In this document: positions 26,092 through 36,683 of the stretch, one piece after another
Layout: every line of letters begins with the position of its first letter
How positions within the stretch are numbered: position 1 is the stretch's first letter
Origin: Nitrosococcus wardiae
GTDB lineage: Bacteria; Pseudomonadota; Gammaproteobacteria; Nitrosococcales; Nitrosococcaceae
Length of the DNA: 64,000 nt
Reading direction: 5' to 3'
NCBI RefSeq assembly: GCF_004421105.1
Contig: NZ_CP038033.1
Coordinates: 62,001-126,000, forward strand
The notes under the pieces: model-generated
What the model saw: only the letters and a program-made list of their open reading frames with translations
Told to the model about the DNA's origin: nothing
Database searches by the model: none
Translations under genes and position numbers: made by a program

Positions 26092-26739
26092 TTATTTCAT
26101 GGCATGCTGGTTGCGTGATGTCAACTTATCAATTAAGCCCTGAATCCCGCCAACCCGGATTTCACGGTAAAAGGTGGCCCGATAGTTGGTCACCAAGCTG
26201 ACTCCTTCTACCTGCACATCCTCCACCTTCCAATTTTTTTCCTGGTTAAGGTAAAGGTTTAAAGCGATATTGATGGGAGGACCCCCATTTTCGCTCTCCA
26301 CCTGCACCTTGACGCTGACCCGGGTAGCCTCCGGGGGAAGGTTCACCGGTAGCACTTTGATCCGTTCTTTGAGGAAGCTTCGGATATCCTCCGTACTATA
26401 CTTGTGTAGGGCCGTGACATAGGTTCGCACCAGCAATTGGCGAAACTGGGTTACAAAATCGAGCTGTTGCTCTTTTGTTGCCTGACGCCAGTGCTTGCCT
26501 AACACCCGGCGTGACATTCGCCCAAAGTCAAAATGCGGCACAATGAGTTCATTGGCAAGGTGGTAAAAATATTCTGGGTTATCCGCAGGGCTCACTTGCT
26601 GATCCTTTAATGCTGCAAGAACCCGTTGCGAAGTCTCCAACACAATGTCTCGTGGCGAAAGAAGGGCCGCCTGGGCTGCCATCCCTAATGGCATGAGGGC
26701 CCACACCATGATCCCTAGAGCCAAAAACCGTTTAGCCAT
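26092..26739 (-). CDS. MlaC/Ttg2D-family periplasmic phospholipid-binding protein
   Basis: 215 residues from the ATG at 26739, which gives a clear signal peptide (MAKRFLALGIMVWALMPLGM then AAQA). The family core follows: FDFGRMSRRVLGKHWRQAT and LLVRTYVTALHKYS, then VKVQVESENGGPPINI. MlaC proteins carry phospholipids between the outer membrane and the MlaFEDB transporter. No other mla genes are near, so this is an orphan copy. The frame extends to 26805 but without a better start. Confidence 0.88.
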   Translation of the reverse strand: MAKRFLALGIMVWALMPLGMAAQAALLSPRDIVLETSQRVLAALKDQQVSPADNPEYFYHLANELIVPHFDFGRMSRRVLGKHWRQATKEQQLDFVTQFRQLLVRTYVTALHKYSTEDIRSFLKERIKVLPVNLPPEATRVSVKVQVESENGGPPINIALNLYLNQEKNWKVEDVQVEGVSLVTNYRATFYREIRVGGIQGLIDKLTSRNQHAMK

Positions 26740-26940
26740 CCGCTGATGACCCCTTTCTCTTCTCTGCTCTAAAAAGTATTGCATGAAACCTTTTATATTC
26801 ATCACTTACACCTTAACCATCGTCCACAACCAGACAGTCTATAACGACTTACCACTAGGAAACGTTAAAGTTGTTTAGGGTAAGTAGGAAGTATAGATAT
26901 TTAAGTAATGTCAGAAATTACCGAAATGGCCATCATAAAA

Positions 26941-26976
26941 ATAAAAAAAAAGGGCGCCAAAACTAAAAAGGCACCC
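26941..26976 (-). terminator. Rho-independent terminator
   Basis: On the minus strand, GGGTGCC (26976-26970) and GGCGCCC (26958-26952) form a 7-bp stem with one G-T pair, followed by a run of nine Ts. It would end the small-RNA candidate, or transcription running on from bioD. Confidence 0.85.
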
Positions 26977-27021
26977 TGATCTAGGAGACTTAGAGGACAA
27001 ATACGAGCTATCAAAACTGCT
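26941..27021 (-). ncRNA. Candidate small RNA with its own promoter and terminator
   Basis: A transcript from about 27021 to the T-run near 26941 would be about 80 nt. It begins a few bases after an extended -10 promoter and ends in a strong hairpin (GGGTGCC/GGCGCCC) with nine Ts. No frame with a ribosome-binding site fits inside. It matches no small RNA I can name. Confidence 0.5.
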
Positions 27022-27027
27022 GTTAAA

Positions 27028-27056
27028 ATTATAGCAGGATTCATGCCATTTATCAG
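27028..27056 (-). promoter_or_regulatory. Extended -10 promoter for the small-RNA candidate
   Basis: TGCTATAAT gives a perfect -10 (27028-27033 on the minus strand) with the TGn extension. A moderate -35 (CTGATA, 27051-27056) lies 17 bp upstream. Confidence 0.6.
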
Positions 27057-27199
27057 GGAAATGGTGAAAATCCACTGGAAGGTTTTTTGTAACCCAATAA
27101 CCCTCTGTTCTATGAGGGGATTTTAACTTAAAGTTTCTAGAAGCTCTCATTCCCCTTAAGGCTTATGGCCATGGCCCGTTAAAGATATGACGTGGCAAA

Positions 27200-27937
27200 T
27201 CACCCATTTTTGTTGCTTTGCCCCAACAGGGCCTTATCTGCACTCCCTTGGGCCGCAACAAGGCATTGCTCTAGGTCAAAAAAAGAAGCCACCCTCTCAG
27301 GTGCCGGTCTTGAAAGATAGGGCACCGTTCCCAACAGAGGAGCCGGCAAGCGTTCACGCAGGGTTTCTATATTCTCCTCTTCCCAGGCAAACTTAGTGGC
27401 CTCAATCCTATTGGCAATCCACCCCCCAAAAGGCAAACCCGTTCGGCTGATGGCCTCGGCGGTTAGTAAGGCGTGGTTAAGACATCCAAGGCGTAAACCC
27501 ACCACCAACACCACCGGCAAATCGAGCAAAACAGCCATATCAGCCATGGTGTGTTTGCTATTGATAGGCACCGCCCAGCCGCCTATCCCTTCCACCACCA
27601 CCTTATCCGCAAGGGTGGACAGGGAATCAAAAGCGGCTTTTATGACGGTGGGCTGAATCTCAATACCCGCCGTTGCCGCTGCAATATGAGGGGCAATAGG
27701 CGGCGCTAGAGGGTAAGGATTCACCTGCTGGTAATCCAGAGAAAAGCTGGCACATTGACTAAGCAATAAGGCATCTTCATTGCGCAGCCCTGCTGCTGTC
27801 CGCTGGCAACCACTGGCGACCGGCTTCATGGCCGCCACACGGTAACCTGCCCGCTGCAAGCAGACCATTAAACCCAAACTGCAGCAGGTCTTACCTACCT
27901 CCGTATCCGTGCCGGTAACGAACAGTCCTGTCCCCAT
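27200..27937 (-). CDS. bioD: Dethiobiotin synthetase
   Basis: 245 residues from the ATG at 27937 (MGTGLFVTGTDTEVGKT). The frame is open further up, but that part is inside bioC and lacks similarity. The P-loop TGTDTEVGKT and the substrate segment KPVASGC fit BioD, which closes the ureido ring of dethiobiotin using ATP and CO2. It is the last gene of bioB-F-H-C-D. A GAAGG site precedes the start. Confidence 0.93.
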   Translation of the reverse strand: MGTGLFVTGTDTEVGKTCCSLGLMVCLQRAGYRVAAMKPVASGCQRTAAGLRNEDALLLSQCASFSLDYQQVNPYPLAPPIAPHIAAATAGIEIQPTVIKAAFDSLSTLADKVVVEGIGGWAVPINSKHTMADMAVLLDLPVVLVVGLRLGCLNHALLTAEAISRTGLPFGGWIANRIEATKFAWEEENIETLRERLPAPLLGTVPYLSRPAPERVASFFDLEQCLVAAQGSADKALLGQSNKNG

Positions 27938-27950
27938 GGCGGAAAAACCT

Positions 27951-28880
27951 TCAGGACCGGTTTCCAATAGATTTGGAACGGCCTTTGAGGGCATGGAGGG
28001 GAATTTGTACGGCACCGTCCGCAGTGCGTTGCTGCAAGGCTTGTTGTACGCCCCAGGCATGGCCATAGACTACCTCGAAACTTGCCGGCAAGCGCCCTCC
28101 CTCACGAAAGGCCTCGTAACCTTGCACCATCTTTTGCTGCCTATTCTTACCCATCAATCCCGCTTGTCGTCCTGACCCCACCGTTTGCGCCCCTAACAGT
28201 TTAAGGTCGCGCATCAACCCATAGACGTCGGGATAGGTGAAAGTGTAACGTTCGACATCCATCACCGGCTCCGCAAGACCTGCCCGGACTAACCCATCGC
28301 CGATGTCATGCATATCCATAAAAGGATTCACATGCCGGTAAGCATCGGCGTGGGACCATGCTGTCCGCAATTCTTTCAAGGTATCGGGCCCTAAGGTGGT
28401 GAAGGTGAGCAATCCTCCGGGCTTTAAAATTCGCCGAAATTCGGTGAATACAGAGTCCAGCGCCGAGCACCATTGCAAGGTCAAGTTGGAGAAAATCAGA
28501 TCCACACTTTGATTGGCGAAGGGCAAACATTCCGTATCGCCACAGACAAAATGGCAATGGCGGCGAGGCCACACCGCTTCCAATACCCGCTCTAGCACTC
28601 TGCCTTTCACCCGCCGCCGGGCTTCATGGAGCATCTCTGATGCCAAATCCAATGCGATAACTTGCGCCTTCCCATAGCGGCGTAGAAGGTCTCCTGTCTG
28701 AAGCCCTGTCCCCGCCCCCACGTCCACCACTACGGCAGGGGATAGCTTGACTAACTCTAAACGCTCCAGTAGCTGCTCCCCCACCAGGCGTTGTAATAGC
28801 GCCACCTGGTCATAGTGGGCGGCAGCCCGGTTAAAGGCTTTGCTCACCTGTCGCTTATCAATACCGTATTCCAGATTCAA
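27951..28880 (-). CDS. bioC: Malonyl-ACP O-methyltransferase
   Basis: About 309 residues from a TTG at 28880, chosen because a GGGGGAAG site lies 7 nt before it and homology starts there (EYGIDKRQVSKAFNRAAAHYD). The frame is open to 29024, inside bioH. The SAM-binding motif VVVDVGAGTGLQTGDLL is followed by DLIFSNLTLQWC. BioC methylates malonyl-ACP so that fatty-acid synthesis can build the pimelate arm of biotin; BioH later removes the methyl group. Confidence 0.9.
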   Translation of the reverse strand: MNLEYGIDKRQVSKAFNRAAAHYDQVALLQRLVGEQLLERLELVKLSPAVVVDVGAGTGLQTGDLLRRYGKAQVIALDLASEMLHEARRRVKGRVLERVLEAVWPRRHCHFVCGDTECLPFANQSVDLIFSNLTLQWCSALDSVFTEFRRILKPGGLLTFTTLGPDTLKELRTAWSHADAYRHVNPFMDMHDIGDGLVRAGLAEPVMDVERYTFTYPDVYGLMRDLKLLGAQTVGSGRQAGLMGKNRQQKMVQGYEAFREGGRLPASFEVVYGHAWGVQQALQQRTADGAVQIPLHALKGRSKSIGNRS

Positions 28881-28903
28881 GAATTCACTTCCCCCAGCAA
28901 AGT

Positions 28904-29671
28904 CTAGATTTCCAAAAAAGGCCGAACAATGTCCCAAAAAGCTTGGTGATGGGAAAGGAATGGAGCATGCCCCGCCCCCGGAATAATACTCACTTGAGCC
29001 TGGGGCAAATGAGCAGACAGCCAATCGCCGACTTTGGCCGGGACCAAAGTGTCACGTTGCCCCAGCACTACCAAAGTTGGACAACAAACCGTCGCTAAGT
29101 TTACCCGGAGATCGCTGTCTTTAAGCAAAGCCAAACCAGCCGCTAACCCCTCCCTGCCTGAGCGATGAGCAGGAGTGAGTTGCGCCAAAAGGGCCTGAGC
29201 AACTGCTTTTGCTTGTTCAGCACCTCGAGTCTGTAACCCAACAAAGCGCTTCAGGGTTCCCGCTAAATCAGCCTGCAGCGCCTCCGCAAAAGCCATTAAT
29301 ACCTCCGGAGCAACGGCCCAAGGCCAATCAGGTGCGGTCACAAACCGGGGAGTGCTGGCCACCAACACCAGCTTTTTCACTTGCAGGGGATAGCTGAGGG
29401 CCACTTGCAAAGCCACTAAACCGCCAAGAGACCACCCCATCCAAAAGGCCTGGGGTGGCGCCACCTTCATTACCGCTTCTGCCACGGCAGCTAACTCCCT
29501 CCCTGGGGGCAGGGGATCGCTCCGACCATGGCCGGGCAAATCCACCAGAGTCACCCGGAAGTGGGCCGCCAAGCGTTCGGCAAGGGGGGACCACACTTCA
29601 TTGTGAAACCCCCACCCATGGAGCAATACCAGATCAGGGCCTGCGCCCTGCTGCTCTACATACAGCCTCAT
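28904..29671 (-). CDS. bioH: Pimeloyl-ACP methyl ester esterase
   Basis: 255 residues, alpha/beta hydrolase fold. [12 protein letters not shown] supplies the oxyanion hole, [11 protein letters not shown] the nucleophilic Ser, GQRDTLV the acid and GAGHAPFL the His. It releases pimeloyl-ACP from its methyl ester. It overlaps the bioF stop by 4 bp and is followed after 23 bp by bioC. Confidence 0.93.
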   Translation of the reverse strand: MRLYVEQQGAGPDLVLLHGWGFHNEVWSPLAERLAAHFRVTLVDLPGHGRSDPLPPGRELAAVAEAVMKVAPPQAFWMGWSLGGLVALQVALSYPLQVKKLVLVASTPRFVTAPDWPWAVAPEVLMAFAEALQADLAGTLKRFVGLQTRGAEQAKAVAQALLAQLTPAHRSGREGLAAGLALLKDSDLRVNLATVCCPTLVVLGQRDTLVPAKVGDWLSAHLPQAQVSIIPGAGHAPFLSHHQAFWDIVRPFLEI

Positions 29672-30825
29672 AAGGCCTCGGCCAAGGCCTCAAGTAGACG
29701 CTCCACCTGGGTCTCAGAATGGGCGGCAGTCAAGGTGATTCGCAGCCGTGCGCTTCCTGCCGGCACCGTAGGCGGACGAATGGCGGTAATCAACATCCCT
29801 CGCGCGAGCAGGCTTTCACTCAACTTAAGCGCTGCCGCTGAGTCCCCCACTAAAAGGGGTTGGATAGGGGTCTGGGAATCCATCAATTGAAGTCCCAACT
29901 GGGCTGCACCTTGGCGGAATTGGGCAATCAAATGGGCTAATTTCTCCCGGCGCCAGGATTCGGCTTCGGCTAACCGAAGGCTGGCCAAGGTAGCCGCCGC
30001 CACTGCCGGGGGCGGGGCAGTGGTATAGATATAGGTCCGGGCCTGCTGGATCAAGGTTTCAATAAGGGTTTCCTCACCGGCGACGAAAGCCCCGAAGGTG
30101 CCCAAAGCCTTGCCCAAAGTCCCCACTAAGACGGGCACCTGAGCCATTCCCAATTCCCAATGGGCCAAACTCCCGCGCCCTCCTTCACCCAAGACCCCTA
30201 GGCCGTGGGCATCATCCACCAGCAGCCAAGCATCGAAACGGCGAGCGACTGTGGCCAATTCCGGCAAGGGGGCCAGATCCCCATCCATGCTAAAGACACC
30301 ATCGGTCACCACCAGCTTGCGCCGGGCTTCACGGGCGGCCAAAGCAGCCTCCAGGGCCTGACAATCCCGGTGCCGATACCGTTTAAAACGGGCCCCCGCA
30401 AGCAACCCCCCATCCAGCAGAGAAGCATGGTTAAGACGGTCCTCAAAAACCGCATCCTGGTGCCCCAGCAAAGCGCTAATGACGCCAAGATTGGCCAAAT
30501 ACCCGCTAGAAAACAACAACGCCCGGGGCCGTCCCACAAACTCCGCCAAGGCTTCCTCTAATTGATGATGGGCACGGCTATGGCCCGTCACCAGGTGAGC
30601 AGCCCCGCTACCAACGCCGTATTCCTGGACTCCCTGCATAAAGGCAACTCGAATCTTAGGGTGATTGGCCAGGCCCAAATAGTCGTTACTGCAAAAGGTC
30701 CAAACCCGGCGGCCATCCACTTGGCTCTCCGGCCCCTGAGGACCTTCCAGTACCCGCCGATAGCGGTAAAGAGATTGGGCCTGACGCTGCTCCAGATCCA
30801 GCGCCAGGGCAGCCTTTAAATCCAT
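29668..30825 (-). CDS. bioF: 8-amino-7-oxononanoate synthase
   Basis: 385 residues from the ATG at 30825, next to GGAGG; the frame is open to 30906 inside bioB. The PLP-binding Lys is in [15 protein letters not shown], with [16 protein letters not shown] before it and [11 protein letters not shown] at the N-terminus. It joins L-alanine and pimeloyl-ACP. The operon carries no bioA, so the next aminotransferase must be encoded elsewhere. Confidence 0.94.
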   Translation of the reverse strand: MDLKAALALDLEQRQAQSLYRYRRVLEGPQGPESQVDGRRVWTFCSNDYLGLANHPKIRVAFMQGVQEYGVGSGAAHLVTGHSRAHHQLEEALAEFVGRPRALLFSSGYLANLGVISALLGHQDAVFEDRLNHASLLDGGLLAGARFKRYRHRDCQALEAALAAREARRKLVVTDGVFSMDGDLAPLPELATVARRFDAWLLVDDAHGLGVLGEGGRGSLAHWELGMAQVPVLVGTLGKALGTFGAFVAGEETLIETLIQQARTYIYTTAPPPAVAAATLASLRLAEAESWRREKLAHLIAQFRQGAAQLGLQLMDSQTPIQPLLVGDSAAALKLSESLLARGMLITAIRPPTVPAGSARLRITLTAAHSETQVERLLEALAEAL

Positions 30826-30833
30826 CCTCCGTT

Positions 30834-31871
30834 TCAGACAGAGGCAGAGGGCATGTTGTCTGCATTGGAGACGGTAGCGGGGGTCTGCTCCTCGGAGGGC
30901 AGACACTTAAGCCCCAAGCGCGCGAACAATTGCTGATCATGATCCGTGGTTGGATTGGGGGTAGTGAGCAATTTTTCACCATAGAAAATGGAATTCGCCC
31001 CGGCGAGAAAACATAAGGCCTGCAATTCATCGCTCATTGCTTCTCTGCCCGCCGAGAGACGCACAAAGGAACCGGGCATCAGCAGCCGAGCGCAAGCCAC
31101 GGTACGCACAAACTCAAAAGGGTCTAGCGCAGGGGCTCCTGCCAAGGGGGTTCCCTCAACCTGAACCAACATATTGATAGGGACACTCTCCGGATGGCGT
31201 GGCAAGTTAGCTAGGTTAGTTAGCAAACCAGCCCGATGGTCACGGTCCTCACCCATCCCCACAATACCGCCACTACAAACATGAATGCCCGCTTCCCGCA
31301 CCCGGGCCAAGGTATCCAGTCGATCCTGGTAAGTGCGAGTGGAAATGATTTCTCCGTAAAATTCTGGCGAAGTGTCCAAGTTGTGGTTGTAATAGTCCAA
31401 TCCAGCGGCCTTGAGCCGTTCCGCTTGACCGGGGCCTAACATACCCAGGGTCACGCAGGTCTCCAGCCCCAGTGCCTTCACCGCTGCAATCATCTCGGCC
31501 ACAGGTGCCAACTCACGGTCTTTGAGGCTACGCCAAGCCGCCCCCATGCAGAAGCGACTCGCCCCCCGAGCTTTGGCATTCCGCGCTGTCGCCAAGACCT
31601 CATCCAGAGGTAACAGGGGTTCGGCTTTCACCGGAGTACTGTAGCGGGCACTTTGGGGACAATAGGCACAATCCTCGGGACATCCCCCCGTTTTAATGCT
31701 TAGCAGAGTGCTTACCTGGACTTGATTAGGATCAAAATGCTGGCGGTGGACCGTCTGGGCCTGATGGATAAGATCCACAAACGGCTGTGCCAACAATGCC
31801 CTCACCTCTTCTGCGGACCAATCATGGCGCAGGCCATCACATATTTCAGTTGAAGGAAGAAAACAGGTCAT
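30834..31871 (-). CDS. bioB: Biotin synthase
   Basis: 345 residues, radical SAM enzyme. The cluster-binding motif [13 protein letters not shown] (C-x3-C-x2-C) and the ligand region [14 protein letters not shown], together with [10 protein letters not shown], are intact. It inserts sulfur into dethiobiotin. It is the first gene of the operon, divergent from comF with 51 bp between them. No BirA-type operator was recognised in that gap. Confidence 0.95.
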   Translation of the reverse strand: MTCFLPSTEICDGLRHDWSAEEVRALLAQPFVDLIHQAQTVHRQHFDPNQVQVSTLLSIKTGGCPEDCAYCPQSARYSTPVKAEPLLPLDEVLATARNAKARGASRFCMGAAWRSLKDRELAPVAEMIAAVKALGLETCVTLGMLGPGQAERLKAAGLDYYNHNLDTSPEFYGEIISTRTYQDRLDTLARVREAGIHVCSGGIVGMGEDRDHRAGLLTNLANLPRHPESVPINMLVQVEGTPLAGAPALDPFEFVRTVACARLLMPGSFVRLSAGREAMSDELQALCFLAGANSIFYGEKLLTTPNPTTDHDQQLFARLGLKCLPSEEQTPATVSNADNMPSASV

Positions 31872-31922
31872 AATTACTCATTATACTCATCAAGCTGCTA
31901 CCGGATTCTTTATGGAGAAGCC

Positions 31923-32636
31923 ATGACTGTCAACCGAGCCCCAACCTGGCTGGAAGCTTTTTGGAGAAGGTTATACCCTCCATTATGCGCTTTATGCGGA
32001 GCACCGGGTGCCGCTGGACTAGACCTTTGTGTCCGCTGCCAGGCTGATTTACCGCTTCTCGGCAGCGCCTGCTTGTGCTGTGCGCGCCCCCTCTCCATTC
32101 CCGGAATTTGCGGCACCTGTCAACACCAAGCGCCTCCTCAAGACCGGACCCTCAGCGCTTTCGGTTATGCGCCCCCCCTCGATCATTTAATCCTGCAGCT
32201 AAAATTCCATGGCAAATTACATCTCGCCCAGCTGCTAGGCACATTGACCGCCGAGCACCTGGAACAGCGGGCTCATTCCCTGCCAGAGTGTATCATTCCC
32301 GTCCCCTTACACCCTACCCGATTGCGGGAACGGGGTTTCAACCAGGCATTGGAACTGGCGCAACCCATTGCCGCCCGGTTGCAAATCCCTATCCACTATC
32401 AGGGGATCTACCGGCAACGGAACACGACTAGCCAGTCAGAATTGCCCCGTCAGGAACGCAAACGCAATATGCGCGGTGCCTTTGCCCTTCAGGGTCCTCT
32501 AACCGCCCGCCATGTGGCGATTATGGATGATGTCTTCACTACCGGGCATACCGTAGGGGAAATGACCAAAGTCTTGCGCCGGGCCGGCGTACAAATAATT
32601 GAAGTTTGGACCTGTGCCCGAGCCCTGCCCTTTTAA
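31923..32636 (+). CDS. comF: ComF-family phosphoribosyltransferase-like protein
   Basis: 237 residues. The N-terminus has Cys pairs that look like zinc binding (CALCGAPG, LCVRCQ, CLCCARP, CGTCQH), followed by a PRTase domain with VAIMDDVFTTGHTVGEM near the end. ComF/GntX proteins help in DNA uptake or DNA use as carbon in other bacteria. It converges with the nuclease gene, and the two stops overlap by 4 bp. Confidence 0.88.
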   Translation: MTVNRAPTWLEAFWRRLYPPLCALCGAPGAAGLDLCVRCQADLPLLGSACLCCARPLSIPGICGTCQHQAPPQDRTLSAFGYAPPLDHLILQLKFHGKLHLAQLLGTLTAEHLEQRAHSLPECIIPVPLHPTRLRERGFNQALELAQPIAARLQIPIHYQGIYRQRNTTSQSELPRQERKRNMRGAFALQGPLTARHVAIMDDVFTTGHTVGEMTKVLRRAGVQIIEVWTCARALPF

Positions 32637-33481
32637 AGCGGTTTGAGCCCACTGGGGTGGCGAACCAGAATCGAATAATTGCTCCGGCGACGGGAAACCC
32701 ACCCCCGAACCTCAATCTGCTTTCCCAAATAACGCTCAAGCTTCCCAAAAAGGCCCAATTGCTCTTGGGGAATACGCACCGCCACCTGCGGGCCAAAGGT
32801 TAGGCGCACATATTTGCGTCCCGGACGAATCGCCACGGGAACCCCTTGATAGCGCTGCCAACCCCGCCGATAGTTGCCCGCGGGGATCTCCAGGATCGGC
32901 TGGGGCGCATAGTCTGGCATCTTCCAAAGCCCTCGTTTAGCCATTTCGGCACCCTCCTGGGCTTGTACCAATGAATCATCATACTTGAGATTGGGAGGAA
33001 TAAGGCTAACCACCGCCAATCCTTCCTCTACCAGACGGAGGTTTAGGTGCTCCCCCTCCACCGTAAAAACATGGGCTAGGAGTCGATCATAGTGATCCCG
33101 CCGCTCTTTATCGAATTGGAGCTGTACCTTGTGGCCTTCAATGTGTTGCCGCAACCAATCCCGCGCCGAACTAGCCCCCGCCTCCTCTGGCCGATAACGA
33201 CCCTCGATCTCGGGAGCATTAATCCCTAATAGCCGGACTCGCAACCCTTCCTTGAGAAGGAGGGTATCGCCATCATATACCCGCTGGACGTAGTAATAAG
33301 GGGTTTGGAGCTTGAGTTTTATCTCCTGGGCACCCGGCTGGGGACGGTCGCTATAGTGGGTATGGCCTTCCCCATCGACCCAACGAAACACGGTCGCTGC
33401 TGAGGGGGCAACAAGGAGAAAAGCCAACCACAGCAGCAATAAGAGCCTTCCAGTCACGGCAAAACGCCCAAATACTCTCAT
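32633..33481 (-). CDS. Exported staphylococcal-nuclease-like protein with DUF4124 domain
   Basis: 282 residues from the ATG at 33481. A signal peptide (about 1-29) is followed by a DUF4124-like segment (VFRWVDGEGHTHYSDRPQPG, 31-50) and an SNase domain (VQRVYDGDTLLLKEGLRVRL, INAPEIEG, DKERRDHYDRLLAHVF). The catalytic Asp/Arg/Glu set appears present. The C-terminal part (about 200-282) is an extra region of unknown fold. It would act outside the inner membrane on DNA or RNA. Upstream sequence is the dispersed repeat, so the frame open to 33610 is not real coding sequence. Confidence 0.85.
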   Translation of the reverse strand: MRVFGRFAVTGRLLLLLWLAFLLVAPSAATVFRWVDGEGHTHYSDRPQPGAQEIKLKLQTPYYYVQRVYDGDTLLLKEGLRVRLLGINAPEIEGRYRPEEAGASSARDWLRQHIEGHKVQLQFDKERRDHYDRLLAHVFTVEGEHLNLRLVEEGLAVVSLIPPNLKYDDSLVQAQEGAEMAKRGLWKMPDYAPQPILEIPAGNYRRGWQRYQGVPVAIRPGRKYVRLTFGPQVAVRIPQEQLGLFGKLERYLGKQIEVRGWVSRRRSNYSILVRHPSGLKPL

Positions 33482-33483
33482 TT

Positions 33484-33617
33484 TTAAGGATCTCAGTGAA
33501 AGTTTTGAAGTATTCCTGGAGCGAGCCGGTGGCGTTCCGCAAACCCGTTTTTCCTCCCTAAAAAAAGGTTGGATGCGCGCCCTTCCTGGCTCGCTCCTAA
33601 AACACCTCATATCTTAC
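33484..33617. repeat. Dispersed repeat, copy 2 (core inverted relative to copy 1)
   Basis: Arms GGAGCGAGCC (33518-33527) and GGCTCGCTCC (33588-33597), and flanks matching copy 1 at 23442-23597 in the same orientation. The core (AAACCCGTTTTTCCTCCCT) is the reverse complement of the copy 1 core. It begins 2 bp upstream of the nuclease start and may supply its promoter region. Confidence 0.85.
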
Positions 33618-33637
33618 TTCAAGGGTCAGACAACCAT

Positions 33638-34498
33638 CTACGCCGCCAAGTAATGGAGGGCAATCCCCACGAATATGGTGGCCCCAAAGGCGTTATTATT
33701 GAGGAAGGCTCGAAAGCATTGCGCCGGCTCCCGATCCCGGATCAAATATTGCTGATAGCCAGCGAACCCTGCCGCCACTAACAGCCCTAGGTAATAATAC
33801 CCGCTTAACCCTTCCCAATATCCCACCCAGAATAGGATCAGCAACAACATCCCTTGCAGGATGGCTGTAATCAAGCGATCTTCGTTGCCAAACAAGACGG
33901 CCGTGGATTTGACGCCGATGAGCAAATCATCTTCTCGATCCACCATGGCATAGAAAGTATCATACACCGTCGCCCAGAGCACCGTAGCCACAAATAGCAG
34001 CCATGCTACCGCAGACACCGTTCCCGTCTGGGCGGCAAAAGCCATGGGCACGGCCCAGCCAAAAGCAGCGCCCAGGTAAATCTGGGGCCAATGGGTATAA
34101 CGCTTCATGAAAGGATAGGTGGCAGCCAGAAAGGCGCCGGCAAAAGAGAGCCCGATGGTCAGAGGATTAAGTAACAACACTAACCCAAAAGCCACTAGAC
34201 ATAACCCAACAAATAGGATCAGCGCCTCTCGAGGATGGACTCGGCCCGTGGCCAAGGGACGATTGAGGGTGCGTTTGACATGGGGATCGAAATCACGATC
34301 AGCAAAATCATTGATCACACATCCCGCAGAGCGCATGATCACGACGCCCAGGACAAACACCCCCAATACCTTAGTATCAGGCTGACCGGCGCTGGCAATC
34401 CATAGGGCCCAGAGGGTTGGCCATAACAATAAAAAGATACCCACTGGACGATCCAACCGCATCAATTTAGCGTATATTGCAAGTCGTTGTCTTGTCAT
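33638..34498 (-). CDS. ubiA: 4-hydroxybenzoate polyprenyltransferase
   Basis: 286 residues with about eight membrane spans. The two Asp-rich motifs are present: NDFADRDFD and [13 protein letters not shown], which bind the Mg-prenyl diphosphate. It attaches the isoprenoid tail to 4-hydroxybenzoate in ubiquinone synthesis in the inner membrane. No ubiC is next to it in this window. Confidence 0.93.
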   Translation of the reverse strand: MTRQRLAIYAKLMRLDRPVGIFLLLWPTLWALWIASAGQPDTKVLGVFVLGVVIMRSAGCVINDFADRDFDPHVKRTLNRPLATGRVHPREALILFVGLCLVAFGLVLLLNPLTIGLSFAGAFLAATYPFMKRYTHWPQIYLGAAFGWAVPMAFAAQTGTVSAVAWLLFVATVLWATVYDTFYAMVDREDDLLIGVKSTAVLFGNEDRLITAILQGMLLLILFWVGYWEGLSGYYYLGLLVAAGFAGYQQYLIRDREPAQCFRAFLNNNAFGATIFVGIALHYLAA

Positions 34499-34544
34499 AG
34501 AAAATAATTAAAGAAACAAGGGATACTAGCCCTAAACTGCTCGT

Positions 34545-36683
34545 TTACACTTCCCCATAATGGCTCTCTTCCCCTAGCCAGCGGCGAATTAAAGCTTCCG
34601 CTTGGGCAGGATATTGCCGTTGGAAGCGATCTGCCACTTGCCCTACCCGCACTAACAGATCCTGGTCCCGCAGGAGATCAGCGACCCGATACTGGGGAAG
34701 GCCCGTTTGGCGAGTCCCCAACACCTCACCCGGACCTCGAAGCTCAAGGTCACGGCGTGCGATCTCAAAGCCATCATTCGTGGCCCGCAAACACGCCAGC
34801 CGGGCCCGACTCAACTCGGACAATGGCCCATGGTACAACAATACGCAATAACTATCCGCCGCACCGCGACCGACCCGTCCCCGCAATTGATGCAACTGGG
34901 AGAGCCCTAAACGTTCGGCATTTTCAATAATCATCAGACTAGCATTGGGGACATCAACGCCCACCTCAATAACTGTGGTGGCGACCAAAAGGTGAATAGC
35001 TCCGGACTTGAAAGCGGCCATGGTACTTTCCTTGTCCTGGGGCTTCATCCGGCCGTGGATAAGTCCGATGCGCAATTCAGGCAATACTTCGGCCAGCTCC
35101 GCTGCGGTTTTTTCTGCTGCCTGAGCCTGCAAGCTATCGGATTCTTCAATCAGCGTACACACCCAATAGGCCTGCCTCCCTGCTTGACAGGCCCGGTGTA
35201 CTTTGGCCACCACCTCTGTTCGGCGGCGATGGGAGACGGCTGCTGTGGCGACTGGGATACGTCCAGGAGGCAACTGGTCAATCACCGAAGTGTCCAGATC
35301 GGCATAGGCCGTCATGGCTAAAGTCCGCGGGATGGGCGTAGCGGTCATAATCAATTGATGGGGGCAACAGTTGCCATGACGGCCTTTTTCCCGGAGTGCT
35401 AGTCGCTGCTCAACGCCAAAACGGTGTTGCTCATCGACCACCACTAACCCCAAATGATAAAAGTTAACTCCTTCCTGAAACAGCGCATGGGTTCCCACTG
35501 CCACCTGCGCCTCCCCGCTTCTGAGCCGTTCCAAACTTTCCCGCCGTCCCTTTGCAGTCCCTTTAGCGGCTAGCCATTCCACACTAATCCCAAAAGGGGA
35601 AAACCAGTATTGTAAAACCCGTAGATGCTGTTCTGCCAACAGCTCGGTAGGCGCCATCAACGCCGCTTGGTGACCGGCCTCAACCGCCTGCAAAATCGCC
35701 AAGGCGGCCACCACCGTCTTGCCGGAACCTACGTCCCCCTGAAGGAGGCGCTGCATAGGCGAGTCCCGGGCCATATCCTCTAGGATTTCTTGGACGACTC
35801 GCTCCTGAGCCGCCGTCAACGGAAAGGAGAGCGCCGCCAAAAAACGCTTTTGCAATTGCCCTTCACTGGCTAACGACGGTGCCTGCAGTTGGGTGGCCCG
35901 TAAACGCAATTGCCGTAGGCTCAAATGGTGCGCCAGCAATTCTTCAAAGGCTAGGCGCTGCTGGATAGGATGCTTCCCCTCAGCCAGCACACCTAAGGGG
36001 GCATCCGGTGGCGGTTGGTGAAGATAGACAATCGCTTGGCTTAAAGTCGGTAAACCGCTCTCTTCTAGGAACGTCGGCGGCAAGTGATCAATGATTCCCT
36101 CCTCACCAAGCTCCTTGAGCACCCCTTGGATCAGGTCCCTGAGGAAGGATTGACGCAACCCTTCAGTGGTGGGGTAAATGGGGGTAAGGTGGGCCTCAAT
36201 TGCTTCCGCTTCCTCCCCCAGGAGACGACGATAGTCAGGGTGGACCATTTCCAGGCTCCGGGCTCCCTGCCGTACTTCACCAAAGCAACGTAATCGGATT
36301 GCTGGCGTCAAGGAATTTTGCTGCCAGGTTGAGAAATGGAAAAAGCGTAGGAAAATCTCCCCAGTGCCATCACTGACAGCGCAAACCAGAGAACGACGAC
36401 GACCCTGGCGGATCTCGCTCAACTGAATTTCGCCCTCAATCAAGGCTTCCCTACCTATTTGCAGGGTCCCTATGGGCACTAATTGAGTTCGATCCTGATA
36501 GCGCTGGGGGAGGTGAAAGAGCAAGTCTTGGACCTTGCAGAGGCCCAATCTTGCAAGCCGCCTAGCCAAGTTGGGCCCTACGCCCTTGAGCGCAGTGACT
36601 GGAGTGCTCAAGGTAATAGGTTTTGGGTCACCCTCCTCCTGAGTAAAAGAGGGTTTCTCAGTCGCCAAGATGGACAATGGCAT
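34545..36683 (-). CDS. recG: ATP-dependent DNA helicase RecG
   Basis: 712 residues from the ATG at 36683; the frame is open to 36725. The wedge domain ([30 protein letters not shown]) is followed by helicase motifs: [11 protein letters not shown] (Walker A), [11 protein letters not shown] (DExH), TATPIPRTL and GRVGRG. RecG remodels stalled forks and Holliday junctions. It overlaps the ridA end by 26 bp, so it is probably co-transcribed with ridA and spoT. Confidence 0.94.
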   Translation of the reverse strand: MPLSILATEKPSFTQEEGDPKPITLSTPVTALKGVGPNLARRLARLGLCKVQDLLFHLPQRYQDRTQLVPIGTLQIGREALIEGEIQLSEIRQGRRRSLVCAVSDGTGEIFLRFFHFSTWQQNSLTPAIRLRCFGEVRQGARSLEMVHPDYRRLLGEEAEAIEAHLTPIYPTTEGLRQSFLRDLIQGVLKELGEEGIIDHLPPTFLEESGLPTLSQAIVYLHQPPPDAPLGVLAEGKHPIQQRLAFEELLAHHLSLRQLRLRATQLQAPSLASEGQLQKRFLAALSFPLTAAQERVVQEILEDMARDSPMQRLLQGDVGSGKTVVAALAILQAVEAGHQAALMAPTELLAEQHLRVLQYWFSPFGISVEWLAAKGTAKGRRESLERLRSGEAQVAVGTHALFQEGVNFYHLGLVVVDEQHRFGVEQRLALREKGRHGNCCPHQLIMTATPIPRTLAMTAYADLDTSVIDQLPPGRIPVATAAVSHRRRTEVVAKVHRACQAGRQAYWVCTLIEESDSLQAQAAEKTAAELAEVLPELRIGLIHGRMKPQDKESTMAAFKSGAIHLLVATTVIEVGVDVPNASLMIIENAERLGLSQLHQLRGRVGRGAADSYCVLLYHGPLSELSRARLACLRATNDGFEIARRDLELRGPGEVLGTRQTGLPQYRVADLLRDQDLLVRVGQVADRFQRQYPAQAEALIRRWLGEESHYGEV

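Noticed and set aside
26911-27150. 79-codon frame on the minus strand upstream of the mlaC-like gene
   Set aside because: It runs through the strong terminator at 26941-26976 and a promoter; composition is not gene-like.
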